Positions 8,485 through 16,634 of a stretch of DNA of 24,535 nucleotides are shown piece after piece. Made by a program: the position numbers and the translations under genes. Every line of letters begins with the position of its first letter. The stretch's first letter is position 1. This DNA comes from Stentor coeruleus (taxonomy: Eukaryota; Ciliophora; Heterotrichea; Heterotrichida; Stentoridae). The notes under the pieces were generated by a model, which had not been told where the DNA came from, did no database searches, and was given only the letters and a program-made list of their open reading frames with translations. Where the stretch lies: positions 1 through 24,535 of the forward strand of contig MPUH01001083.1 of assembly GCA_001970955.1 (NCBI GenBank), read 5' to 3'.

Positions 8485-9567
8485 ATGGAAAAGAAAAGAG
8501 GAAAAATTGACACTGGTCTTGGGGTTAAAGCAAAAGACCAGCGGCCAATAAAAGACAAGCAGTTCCAAAATAAATGCGCAAAAAATATTATCAAGTATTT
8601 AATCTTAAACAACTATACACATCCAATATCATTAAGTATTTGCCTTGCTGGGGATACCTCTTTGTTCCGTGATGTGACAGATTTTCTATTGAAGAAACTT
8701 GACCCTTTTCTAGGTTTTAATAGTGAAAAAGAACTACAAGACTTGTTAAAATCTTTAGGTTATCCATATCCTTTACATTCTCAGTATTTTTCTGGAGCTA
8801 CTAATTATTGGCCTTATCTTCTTGCTACTATGGATTGGCTAGTTAAACTTTTAAAGGGTTTTGAAAAATCAAAGGATTTCGATATTTGTGATGAATACTT
8901 TTTTACTGCTTATGATGCTTTTATGACTTCAAAACCTGTTGAGCCTATAAGAGAAAAGTTTAATAAAGAACTAGATGTTTGGATTGATAAAAACAAAAAA
9001 AATTGTGAGGAAGTGAGAAAACAGATTAAAAGTCTTAAAGAAATTAAAAGAGAATTGAAGAAAGATAAAATTTCAATTGTTAATGCTGATTTGATAAAGG
9101 TAGAACAAGAACTTAAAACACAACTTGGTCAGTTTTATGAGATTGAAGAAAGGTGTAAGATTTTTGAAGCAAAATATAGTGATTTTCAAAATTTGATTGA
9201 AAAATACCTCCCTCAAGGAATTCCTACTGCTGAAGCAATACAGGTTATGTGGGAAGATTATCTTATTGCTGAGTCTGATACTCCTTCTGTAATTAAAAAG
9301 ACTGAAGAAATAATAGAAAAGAATAGGAAAATGCAACAGTTTGTTGATGGTGATGAAGAAGCTACGGCTGATTATAAACGTGATTTAATTGAGATGCAGG
9401 AAGAAATTGAGGATATATTTAGGGAAAATGAACACTTGCAAGAAGAAATTAAAAATGTTGAAGAAACTTTACACAGTTTTAGATTGAAAATAGAATTGAT
9501 TAAATTTTTTGAAAAGGAAGCGGAGAAGAGTGAAGAAAAGATAGAAGAAAATAATAAAGTAGAGTAA
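8485..9567 (+). CDS. NDC80: Kinetochore protein NDC80 (HEC1), short form
   Basis: 360 residues. NDC80 is the microtubule-binding subunit of the outer kinetochore complex. A short tail of about 16 residues precedes the calponin-homology domain (about 17-128), which carries DQRPIKDKQFQ, LGYPYPLHSQYF and the WPYLLATMDWLVKLLK block matching the family. The DEYFFTAYDAFM segment links to coiled coil from about 158 to the end. Animal and yeast NDC80 is about 640-690 residues, so the distal half of the rod, including the loop and the tetramerisation end, is missing. I find no continuation downstream. The ATG lies only 35 bp after the Polo kinase stop. Confidence 0.9.
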   Translation: MEKKRGKIDTGLGVKAKDQRPIKDKQFQNKCAKNIIKYLILNNYTHPISLSICLAGDTSLFRDVTDFLLKKLDPFLGFNSEKELQDLLKSLGYPYPLHSQYFSGATNYWPYLLATMDWLVKLLKGFEKSKDFDICDEYFFTAYDAFMTSKPVEPIREKFNKELDVWIDKNKKNCEEVRKQIKSLKEIKRELKKDKISIVNADLIKVEQELKTQLGQFYEIEERCKIFEAKYSDFQNLIEKYLPQGIPTAEAIQVMWEDYLIAESDTPSVIKKTEEIIEKNRKMQQFVDGDEEATADYKRDLIEMQEEIEDIFRENEHLQEEIKNVEETLHSFRLKIELIKFFEKEAEKSEEKIEENNKVE

Positions 9568-9645
9568 ATCAAAGATGTGTTTTATATGTGATTAACAAGG
9601 GCTGGACAATAGTCAAGCGATAATTCCTAACTAATACTAATTTAA

Positions 9646-10215
9646 ATGGCAGAAGATGATGAAAGTACAGGATTAAGAAATCTAGTTCTTAGTGAAAAAG
9701 ATAAAAACGAAGCCTCGAAATTGAAAAAGGATGAAAAAGAAAGAATTCGATATGCTTACAAGGAGCGATGGCTAAAAGAAAAAGCTATTGTAAAAGAAAA
9801 AGAGAAAAAAAATCATTTTGAAGTCGCTCAAAGATCAGTTGCTAGATTTTCTAACAGCCCTTTCGCTGTTAACTTTCTTGGTCTTGAAGAAATCAGAGAA
9901 CACAATCGAAAATATAAAAAGAAAATCCCTAAAATTAGGAAAAATTCAAAACCAAAACAAACTCCTTCTCAAACTCGCGAAGAAAAATTTCTTTCTAAAT
10001 TACGAAATGAAGTTAAAATGATAGAAAACAGTATCTTTTACTTAGCTGAAAAAAAACTCCAAGCTGCTACAAAAGATAAACATCATCTTTCCTTTACAAT
10101 TGAGCTTTCTAAAAAATCCAAGCAACAATCTAAAGAAAGTGAAGCCTTTTCTGCTATTTCCAAAGGTATTCAAAGTTATTCATCAAAAGCTGGGCATAAT
10201 TCATATATGTTTTGA
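9646..10215 (+). CDS. Unknown basic, lysine-rich protein
   Basis: 189 residues that I do not recognise. The N-terminal third is a charged helical stretch (residues about 15-60, rich in K and E). A short conserved-looking segment follows, RFSNSPFAVNFLGLEEIREHN (about 68-88), then a very basic run (KYKKKIPKIRKNSKPKQ) and a second helix. There is no signal peptide or membrane segment. The start is the ATG in atttaaATGGC. It ends with TGA, one of few such stops in the window. It sits 78 bp after NDC80; it is not an obvious continuation of the NDC80 rod, being in a different frame after a stop-rich AT spacer. Confidence 0.7.
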   Translation: MAEDDESTGLRNLVLSEKDKNEASKLKKDEKERIRYAYKERWLKEKAIVKEKEKKNHFEVAQRSVARFSNSPFAVNFLGLEEIREHNRKYKKKIPKIRKNSKPKQTPSQTREEKFLSKLRNEVKMIENSIFYLAEKKLQAATKDKHHLSFTIELSKKSKQQSKESEAFSAISKGIQSYSSKAGHNSYMF

Positions 10216-10406
10216 TATATTATTCCCTGTAAAAATGAATTAGTTAAATAATACAACTTTTATAACTAAGAATATAATTCAAGTAGTTAAGAAAAGTTCT
10301 AAAAATTGGGAATCTAAAGATAAAACATATGAAAAATCTTAAAAAAAAGAATATTAAACTAGGGGTAAAGTTTGGAGTCACCATATTTTATGGTCTGGAT
10401 ATAAAA

Positions 10407-10574
10407 ATGACTAATCATCTCTGGAATACTCATCCTAAGGGCAATTCGAAAGGATCAAGATCTTGCAGGGTGTGTAACGGTAGAAATGGTCTAATTCGCA
10501 AGTATGATCTTATGGTGTGCAGGAGGTGCTTTAGAGAACAGGCTGAACAAATTGGCTTCAAGAAATACAGATAA
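10407..10574 (+). CDS. RPS29: 40S ribosomal protein uS14 (S29)
   Basis: 55 residues, the normal length for eukaryotic S29 (55-56). It is a small-subunit head protein with one zinc site. The zinc ligands are C20-x2-C23 and C38-x2-C41, inside the strongly conserved [14 protein letters not shown] and CRRCFRE blocks. ATG 10407 ([12 protein letters not shown]) lines up with the family N-terminus. The frame stays open upstream to another ATG at 10329, which would add 26 residues with no family counterpart; I take that as leader sequence. Confidence 0.95.
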   Translation: MTNHLWNTHPKGNSKGSRSCRVCNGRNGLIRKYDLMVCRRCFREQAEQIGFKKYR

Positions 10575-10956
10575 GTAAACATAGTACTTATAATTTTGGT
10601 TATATGGATGTTAGAAGATAAAAGAATGTGTATAATACTTAGGAGGATAAGATTTTTTTTTTCGTTTAATATTAGCTTGAGTACTAAATCTTATTATTAA
10701 AGCCAAGTTTATATGGACTTTTTTAGACTTGGAGATATTGTTGACTATTTTCTATCACTCTTTAAGCTTTTTGTTAGACTATTTTGATTAATATATGGTT
10801 TTATAAACTTAGATTAAATAAATATAAGATATGGAATTATAGGTCTTCTTCTAGCATAACTATATTTATATATTTAGTATTAAATGTTGATAGTTGTTTA
10901 TTTAAGTTTATATTTTAGTAGTATTATGAATATTTATAGTCTAAGTACTACATAAA
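10575..10956. other. AT-rich convergent intergenic spacer
   Basis: This segment separates the 3' ends of uS14 and the U2AF gene. It is AT-rich with T runs (for example a T9 tract near 10651) and short stop-broken frames. I see no RNA gene, repeat or conserved coding segment. Confidence 0.6.
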
Positions 10957-11853
10957 TTATGAGCATAAAGCCCTAAGTTCCCACGTTTCTCTAAAATCTC
11001 TTTCTAAAAACATAACTTCAGGATGAAAAGTAGCTTCAACTAATTTCCCATTAAACCTCTTTGCACAAATAGACCTCCTTGCATTCATCGCTTGTTCCAC
11101 TGTATCATAAGCTACATACGCATTCCCAGCCCCTTTTTCCCCAGGTTTCGGCATAGCCATACTTTCAATTTTCCCATATTTCGCACATTCACATTTAATA
11201 TCATCAAAAATATCTTGATATTCCACTTCATTCTGCATATCCGCTTTAGTAACAATACTTTTCAAACATAAAACTCTACTTGGAGGGTCAATTTTTTTAT
11301 CAGGCTTATCGTCACTTGCAGCAATATCATCTAAACTTCTTTTTTTAGTATTTTTTAAAGCATAATTCCCAAATAAACAATTCATTGATGTTACACTTGT
11401 AGGTTGTGATCCTGTATAATGTTTTGGTCTACTGATTTTTAATTCTTGTCCTTTATACATCATTCCATTAAGTAAAAGGATATTATTAGCTTCTTCTACA
11501 CAACGAAAATCCATCATTACAAAATTCTTGTTTTTTGGTTTCCAAACTTCAAGAAGAGGATTTCCTGGACGAACTAATAATCCAAGGACTTTCATAGCTT
11601 TTATTAGGATTGTAGTAAAATCTTCTTTTGTAACATTTGGTGGAAGATTATCTGCGTATACTATAGAATCATTTTTATCAGACCTAGCTGCATTTGTTTC
11701 GTGAAGACGAGCTAAAAACATACTTGCTAAGCTTGAATCTGGATCAGGCATTGGGACAGGTACTAGAGCTCTTTCACTATTACTAGAACTTTTCGAACTT
11801 GAGCTTGAACTGGATCTAGACCGCGACCTTGATCTTGACCTATTTTTTATCAT
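10957..11853 (-). CDS. U2AF2: U2AF large subunit-like splicing factor lacking RRM2
   Basis: 298 residues. An arginine-serine domain (about 4-26) leads to an RRM at 64-143 that matches U2AF65 RRM1 (APGNP-like VRPGNPLLEV; RNP1 KNFVMMDF at 109-116; GQELKISRPKHY). After a low-complexity linker (144-190) comes directly the U2AF homology motif domain (192-287): VLCLKSIV, EYQDIFDDIKCECAKYGKI, KRFNGKLVEATF. The second RRM of U2AF65 is absent. The N-terminal region contains no tryptophan, so the ligand motif that binds the small subunit is also missing. The UHM Arg-x-Phe loop reads K265-R266-F267. U2AF65 recognises the pyrimidine tract and SF1 at 3' splice sites in the nucleus. The start is 28 bp after the stop of the upstream oxidoreductase gene. 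Confidence 0.85.
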   Translation of the reverse strand: MIKNRSRSRSRSRSSSSSSSKSSSNSERALVPVPMPDPDSSLASMFLARLHETNAARSDKNDSIVYADNLPPNVTKEDFTTILIKAMKVLGLLVRPGNPLLEVWKPKNKNFVMMDFRCVEEANNILLLNGMMYKGQELKISRPKHYTGSQPTSVTSMNCLFGNYALKNTKKRSLDDIAASDDKPDKKIDPPSRVLCLKSIVTKADMQNEVEYQDIFDDIKCECAKYGKIESMAMPKPGEKGAGNAYVAYDTVEQAMNARRSICAKRFNGKLVEATFHPEVMFLERDFRETWELRALCS

Positions 11854-11881
11854 GTTTTATTATGAAATATTTTTATACTAA

Positions 11882-12706
11882 CTATGTCTCATGGGCGATC
11901 ATAAATTCTTTAAGTAATTCTTGTGCTTTTTCACAATATTTCCCTTCATCATCACCAAAAAACTCCATAACCTGATCACTGAAATTTTCTTTGCCAGTAA
12001 AAGCTAGAGAATATGTATACAATAACTCACTAAGTTTAACTGATTTTACAAGAATTTCATTTATAGCATGCATACAGTTATGCAATGGAACTTCTTCATC
12101 AGTTGTTTTATCAATAGTCACATTAATAAGATCAATATCCAAAGCTAGTCTAATCACACAAGGGTAATTATCCAACATTTGTACAAGTTTCGTTTGTGGA
12201 GTCCCTGAAAGAATAGAAAAAACAATAGTATTTGGTGTCCTTTCCTCTTCAGTAAATGTAAAAATGCCTTCAGATTTATTAGCAAGTGGGCCACGAATGT
12301 TGTTACAAACTGTTTCTGCTTGATGAGGAAGACAAGAGAGAATAACAAAATCACATTCAGTTACAAGTTTTTCATTATCCCAAAATACATTTATTCCACT
12401 TTCTACATAGTCTTGATGACGGTCTGGACATCGTGTGCTAACAAGAATATGGTCTAGAGGAACAGGTTTAAGTTTGATGAGTTCATGAAGAATAGTCGCC
12501 CCTACATGCCCAAGACCAATTATGCCAATTTTAATCCCTTCAGAATTTTTTTTGAACTTTTGGTATAGTTTGACATAAGAAATTGCAAAAAAAACTGTTA
12601 TTTTTGAAAGCATAGTTCTGACTATTTGAGAAGTTGTGTAGAGCCTTCTTAATGTGTTGTTTGGAATGAAGTCTGCGATCATATCTTTGCTAAGGAAACT
12701 ATTCAT
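11882..12706 (-). CDS. NADP-dependent oxidoreductase, NOXRED1-like (P5C reductase-like fold)
   Basis: 274 residues. A hydrophobic or amphipathic lead of about 50 residues is followed by a Rossmann domain with the dinucleotide loop GIIGLGHVG (61-69), then ILVSTRCP, the VFWDNEKLVTECDFVILSCLPHQ segment and SILSGTP. These match the NOXRED1 group, relatives of pyrroline-5-carboxylate reductase. The usual proline-synthesis signature of the P5CR C-terminal dimer domain is not visible, so I do not call it ProC. The substrate is unknown. The gene diverges from the 5-phosphatase-like gene with 66 bp between ATGs and is followed at 28 bp by the U2AF gene. Confidence 0.75.
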   Translation of the reverse strand: MNSFLSKDMIADFIPNNTLRRLYTTSQIVRTMLSKITVFFAISYVKLYQKFKKNSEGIKIGIIGLGHVGATILHELIKLKPVPLDHILVSTRCPDRHQDYVESGINVFWDNEKLVTECDFVILSCLPHQAETVCNNIRGPLANKSEGIFTFTEEERTPNTIVFSILSGTPQTKLVQMLDNYPCVIRLALDIDLINVTIDKTTDEEVPLHNCMHAINEILVKSVKLSELLYTYSLAFTGKENFSDQVMEFFGDDEGKYCEKAQELLKEFMIAHET

Positions 12707-12772
12707 TTCAAAAAAAGTAATTATAATATCTACACCTGATATTCAACCTTTGAAAATGGTTGAATAAAATAA
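12707..12772. promoter_or_regulatory. 66-bp divergent promoter region
   Basis: The only sequence between two divergent start codons (oxidoreductase to the left, 5-phosphatase-like gene to the right). It is AT-rich and holds no motif I can name with confidence. It must contain both transcription starts or these overlap the coding regions. Confidence 0.4.
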
Positions 12773-15571
12773 ATGAGGATCTTAAGGAAGGCAACTAATC
12801 AGGAAGATAGTTCTATTCCTCAAACTGAGAAGGATTATGATCATTTAGCAGCTCCTCAGGACCCAGAAACAATACGAATAATCACTTTAGTTTGTATGGA
12901 TAATGATAGTTTCCCAATCATGATTGAAGAATGGTCAGATAGTCTGACTGACATTAAAGGTTTTCTTGAAGAAATTTATCCTGAAAAAAAGGCTCATTAT
13001 GGAATTTCTTCTTTCGAACAGTGTAGTTTTGCCTTTATGCTTGATGAGACCTTGAGAGGAATTCCTGCGGACTATGAAAACTGGCCAATGATTTCAATGA
13101 TAAACGAAATGAACCTCAAAATCAAAGTTAAAAAGCAATCTTTAAAACTCTATCTTGTAAAAGGTCTGACTGAAAACGAGTACTTCCATGCAAATGTCGA
13201 AAATTCTTTTATTTTCCATGTTCATATAGAATATGGGACTAATCCAATCCGTTATCAAAAGAGACTCATGATAAAAAAACAAGGCCAAATTGAAGTTCTT
13301 ATTTTAAGCACTAATGGTTTTATAGAAGATCATATAAAATTAAGAAACCTTCAATTTTCTGAGTCTGGTACTACTATATGCTTTGAAAATAATCTTGATA
13401 TTAGTGATCACGTAACTAAAAAGCTAACATTTAAAGTGCACTTTCAAGATGAACATACATTAAAAGACTTTTTACAACATCTTCAAGAACTTCTCAATAT
13501 TTTTAATAAACCAAAAGAAGTTGAAATTCATGTACAAGTAAACTGTAAAAAATACGAAATCAAAAAAGAAAACAGATTCGGTTTTAATCAAAAAAGAACT
13601 GTTTGGTTCGACCAACAAACTATGTCTTTTAACATTGCCACAAGAGACATGAAAAACAAAAAAACTTTCCAACTTTCTCAAATCAAAACTTTTATTAGAA
13701 CTAAAAAACCAAATAAAATCATCGTAGATTTTCATGATAAAAAGCTTAAAAAACTTATACTAATTTTTGATAAAGTTCCACAACTTGATGAATTTCTAAA
13801 AACTTCTGAAGATTTAACAAAAGTTGAAGGTGTACTAAAACTAGAGGCTATTGAATCAGCTTTTGCTCAAAGTTCAGATAATAATAGGTTTAGAAGGTTT
13901 AGTTGGTTGGATTCAAAAAATACTCAAGCTGTAGGTCAAACTAGAAGTTCAACTGAATTTGCTTATAATGTTATTCAACGTGGGAGAATCTCTCATGAAA
14001 AACGTGTAATACTTCTTGATACTGCAGCAGCTACAATGGTTATTAAAAATCAACAAGGCCAGGAAATAAAGTCGATAAAAATTAGTGATCTGAAAATTAA
14101 CAAAACTTTCAAAAACCTTTTTAAAGTTCAATTATATACTTATAATGCGTGTTTCACTTTCCTTTTCTCATCTGCTTATTCAAAATACCATTTTACTAGT
14201 GTGTTTTTGATGGGGAAATGGTCTGAAAAAGTTAGACCAAGGGAAATGCCTTTAAGTGAAGAGACAACAATAATGACACTTACCTGGAATCTTAGTTCTA
14301 CAACTATCCCAACTCTAGAAGTTTTATCTTCTATATTATCAGGTACAACTCATTATGGTTTAATTGCAATATCATTCCAACAATGCATTTATGATAAAGT
14401 TCAAGCTTGGGTCAGACAACTTATGATTTTTTACAGAGCCTCAAATCATTATCTTGCAGCTGGAGTTACTTTAGATGATATTTTCTTGGTTGTTTTCATG
14501 CATCCTTCACTAAAGAAATACACTTCAAAAATCAGCACTTTTACTACTTATTTTTCAGAAGGAGAAAATAGATCAAGAAAAGGTGGGGTTTGTGTGACTT
14601 TTAGAATTGAATCATCATCATTTTGTTTCTTAGGAGCGCATTTACCTTCAAAACCTAGTAGATCTAGACAAAGGAATAAATGTTTACAAAAACTTTTAGA
14701 ATATAAAAGAAAACTTGTTGATGTTCATATGACTCATGAATGTGATTATGTATTTTTAATGGGTGATCTTGCTTATAGCTTAGATATGGATAAAGAAGAA
14801 GCTCAAGAAAATATTCATGATTTGCATAAATTAAAATCAAAAGATCAACTTACAAGGGTTATTTCTGAAAATATGGTACTTTCATCATTTAAAGAAGGGC
14901 CTTTAACATTTCCTCCAACATATCCTGCTTATAATTCTCATGAAGCTCCTGCTTGGACAGATAGAATACTTTATAAGCAAAATATACATTTAATTCAAGA
15001 TTCTTATGAGACAATTACTACAAATTCTAGATCATTGCATAAACCAGTTAGATCTTCTTTTAAATGTATGATTAAAAGTTGGTATGTCCCACCTGTTCTT
15101 AGACCTATTACTCAAGTATCTAAATTGGTAAGAATAAGATTTGTTACGCTTAGTGCTATTTTTTACACCCCTATAAATGCACATAAAACTTGGCTTTCGT
15201 TTTATAGCCCATTTCTTGAAGAATATCCTAATCCTGTAGCAGTAAATATTAATAATGAAAGAGAACTTAGTTTTGCTATTGAAAACAAATTCTTTGTAGG
15301 ATTTTCTTATATTTCAGTTGATTTCTTTAATGACAAACATTTGACTTTCCTTATTAAACAACTGAAGGAAGATAATACTGTTGATGTAATTGGATCAGCA
15401 AGTGTGCCTTTGACTTATCTTGTTCAAAGCATATCTGGTTTTTCACCAGAAGCTGCAGAAACAATTGCAAGAATTAAAAGTGCAGTAGGCTTCACAGCAC
15501 CTTTAGAGTCTAGAACCACTGTTATTGGAGAAATTAAAGGAACATGGAGATTTAAGATCTTTAAAAATTAG
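12773..15571 (+). CDS. Inositol polyphosphate 5-phosphatase-like protein with C2 domain, probable pseudoenzyme
   Basis: 932 residues. Residues 1-495 are beta-rich and may contain two or three PH-like units (about 140-245, 260-365, 400-485); this is a weak call. The 5-phosphatase (IPPc) domain spans about 499-765: TWNLSS (N506), SFQQC (536-538 region), GVCVTF, GAHLPS (H623), FLMGDLAYS, PPTYPAY and PAWTDRIL (D730). The C-terminal 150 residues resemble a C2 domain, as in SHIP phosphatases. Three catalytic positions differ: the QE glutamate is Q537, GDLN is GDLA (A667), and SDH is SLH (L755). The domain may therefore bind phosphoinositides without cleaving them. It starts at ATG 12773 and is intronless. 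Confidence 0.85.
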   Translation: MRILRKATNQEDSSIPQTEKDYDHLAAPQDPETIRIITLVCMDNDSFPIMIEEWSDSLTDIKGFLEEIYPEKKAHYGISSFEQCSFAFMLDETLRGIPADYENWPMISMINEMNLKIKVKKQSLKLYLVKGLTENEYFHANVENSFIFHVHIEYGTNPIRYQKRLMIKKQGQIEVLILSTNGFIEDHIKLRNLQFSESGTTICFENNLDISDHVTKKLTFKVHFQDEHTLKDFLQHLQELLNIFNKPKEVEIHVQVNCKKYEIKKENRFGFNQKRTVWFDQQTMSFNIATRDMKNKKTFQLSQIKTFIRTKKPNKIIVDFHDKKLKKLILIFDKVPQLDEFLKTSEDLTKVEGVLKLEAIESAFAQSSDNNRFRRFSWLDSKNTQAVGQTRSSTEFAYNVIQRGRISHEKRVILLDTAAATMVIKNQQGQEIKSIKISDLKINKTFKNLFKVQLYTYNACFTFLFSSAYSKYHFTSVFLMGKWSEKVRPREMPLSEETTIMTLTWNLSSTTIPTLEVLSSILSGTTHYGLIAISFQQCIYDKVQAWVRQLMIFYRASNHYLAAGVTLDDIFLVVFMHPSLKKYTSKISTFTTYFSEGENRSRKGGVCVTFRIESSSFCFLGAHLPSKPSRSRQRNKCLQKLLEYKRKLVDVHMTHECDYVFLMGDLAYSLDMDKEEAQENIHDLHKLKSKDQLTRVISENMVLSSFKEGPLTFPPTYPAYNSHEAPAWTDRILYKQNIHLIQDSYETITTNSRSLHKPVRSSFKCMIKSWYVPPVLRPITQVSKLVRIRFVTLSAIFYTPINAHKTWLSFYSPFLEEYPNPVAVNINNERELSFAIENKFFVGFSYISVDFFNDKHLTFLIKQLKEDNTVDVIGSASVPLTYLVQSISGFSPEAAETIARIKSAVGFTAPLESRTTVIGEIKGTWRFKIFKN

Positions 15572-15633
15572 TTAGTTAATTAATTAGGAAAGACGCATTG
15601 CAAACATAGTATTTAAGTTATAAATAGGATTTT

Positions 15634-16338
15634 CTAGTTGCGGAAATGGTAAACTTTTGTTGCTGGGTACGATTTAGATCTTTTTTCTGAAAGTTCAAGC
15701 CATCTAGCTTCAGATCCAAGTTTCCATTCTAATCCAAACACTAAAAAGCATTTATTGAACTCTTCAACTATAGCGAAAATCTCATGTCTCAAATACCTAT
15801 CAGGCATAGTTGGCTTATTATTATTTGTCAAAAGTTTGATAGTATATTTCCCATTATTACAAATTACAGCTAGATTTAATATAAAACCCAACATGCAGAA
15901 AGGTATTGCAATAACTTCAATATTTTGTTCAGGTCTATAATAAGTCTTGTGTATTACTATTATAAAAAAGCATAAAAATAACAAAATAACAATCCATAAT
16001 ATTTTCATACTTTGAGAATAAGCTTCGTCATTGTAATTGATTTCTAAGGATCTTTGATTTTTTGTTTTTTTATCTCGAGCCATCATAGTTCTTTTTAAAA
16101 ACCTGTTAATGTGCCGAAATGCAACATTAAAATCATTCAAAAGTATTCGCAAATATTCAATTTCTTCTTCGAACTCTGTTAGGACATATAATTTTTGAAC
16201 GTAGTCATACATGAATATAATTTTCTCAGGGGTACTATCAGGAATTTTATACTTTTTGCATTTAGCTCCTCTGAATTGAATTGGTATGGTATTAGACTCA
16301 AAAATCATTTCCTCTGAGCTTTGATTTGATTGATTCAT
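15634..16338 (-). CDS. Unknown two-pass membrane protein
   Basis: 234 residues that I do not recognise. Two hydrophobic helices are clear: about 112-130 (ILWIVILLFLCFFIIVI) and about 141-161 (IEVIAIPFCMLGFILNLAVI). They are separated by only about ten residues, so both termini should face the same side. The N-terminal 110 residues are hydrophilic with a helical stretch (EFEEEIEYLRILLNDF) followed by a basic patch. The C-terminal region ends in WLELSEKRSKSYPATKVYHFRN. No signal peptide is seen. It converges on the 5-phosphatase-like gene with 62 bp between stops. Confidence 0.75.
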   Translation of the reverse strand: MNQSNQSSEEMIFESNTIPIQFRGAKCKKYKIPDSTPEKIIFMYDYVQKLYVLTEFEEEIEYLRILLNDFNVAFRHINRFLKRTMMARDKKTKNQRSLEINYNDEAYSQSMKILWIVILLFLCFFIIVIHKTYYRPEQNIEVIAIPFCMLGFILNLAVICNNGKYTIKLLTNNNKPTMPDRYLRHEIFAIVEEFNKCFLVFGLEWKLGSEARWLELSEKRSKSYPATKVYHFRN

Positions 16339-16634
16339 TAAATTATGATAATGAAGTATTTAATAAAAATATATTAGAACTTAAAACTATTTTTATTTGA
16401 ATCAGTTAATATTTGCTTAAAGATATTATTATGATATATCTCTAAGATTATTATGAAAATTTTAATAAATATATAGTATATTATTCAAGAAATAACTAAG
16501 ATTTATATTAACTTCCTTATAGATTAAGAAAATTTGGGATTGTTGGACTTCTTATAATATTAGAAATCAAAAAGGAAATGAGAATACACTAATAAATTCA
16601 CGATTTATTGAATTTTAATCTTATTTAACTTATA

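Noticed and set aside
9559..9574. GTAGAGTAAATCAAAG as a 16-nt intron that would extend NDC80
   Set aside because: Splicing it out adds only six codons before a TAA, so it does not recover the missing rod.
10329..10406. 26-residue N-terminal extension of uS14 from an upstream in-frame ATG
   Set aside because: The family starts at the second ATG, and the extension matches nothing known in S29.
11882..12706. Pyrroline-5-carboxylate reductase (proline synthesis)
   Set aside because: Only the Rossmann part fits; the conserved C-terminal P5CR signature is not seen and NOXRED1 features match better.
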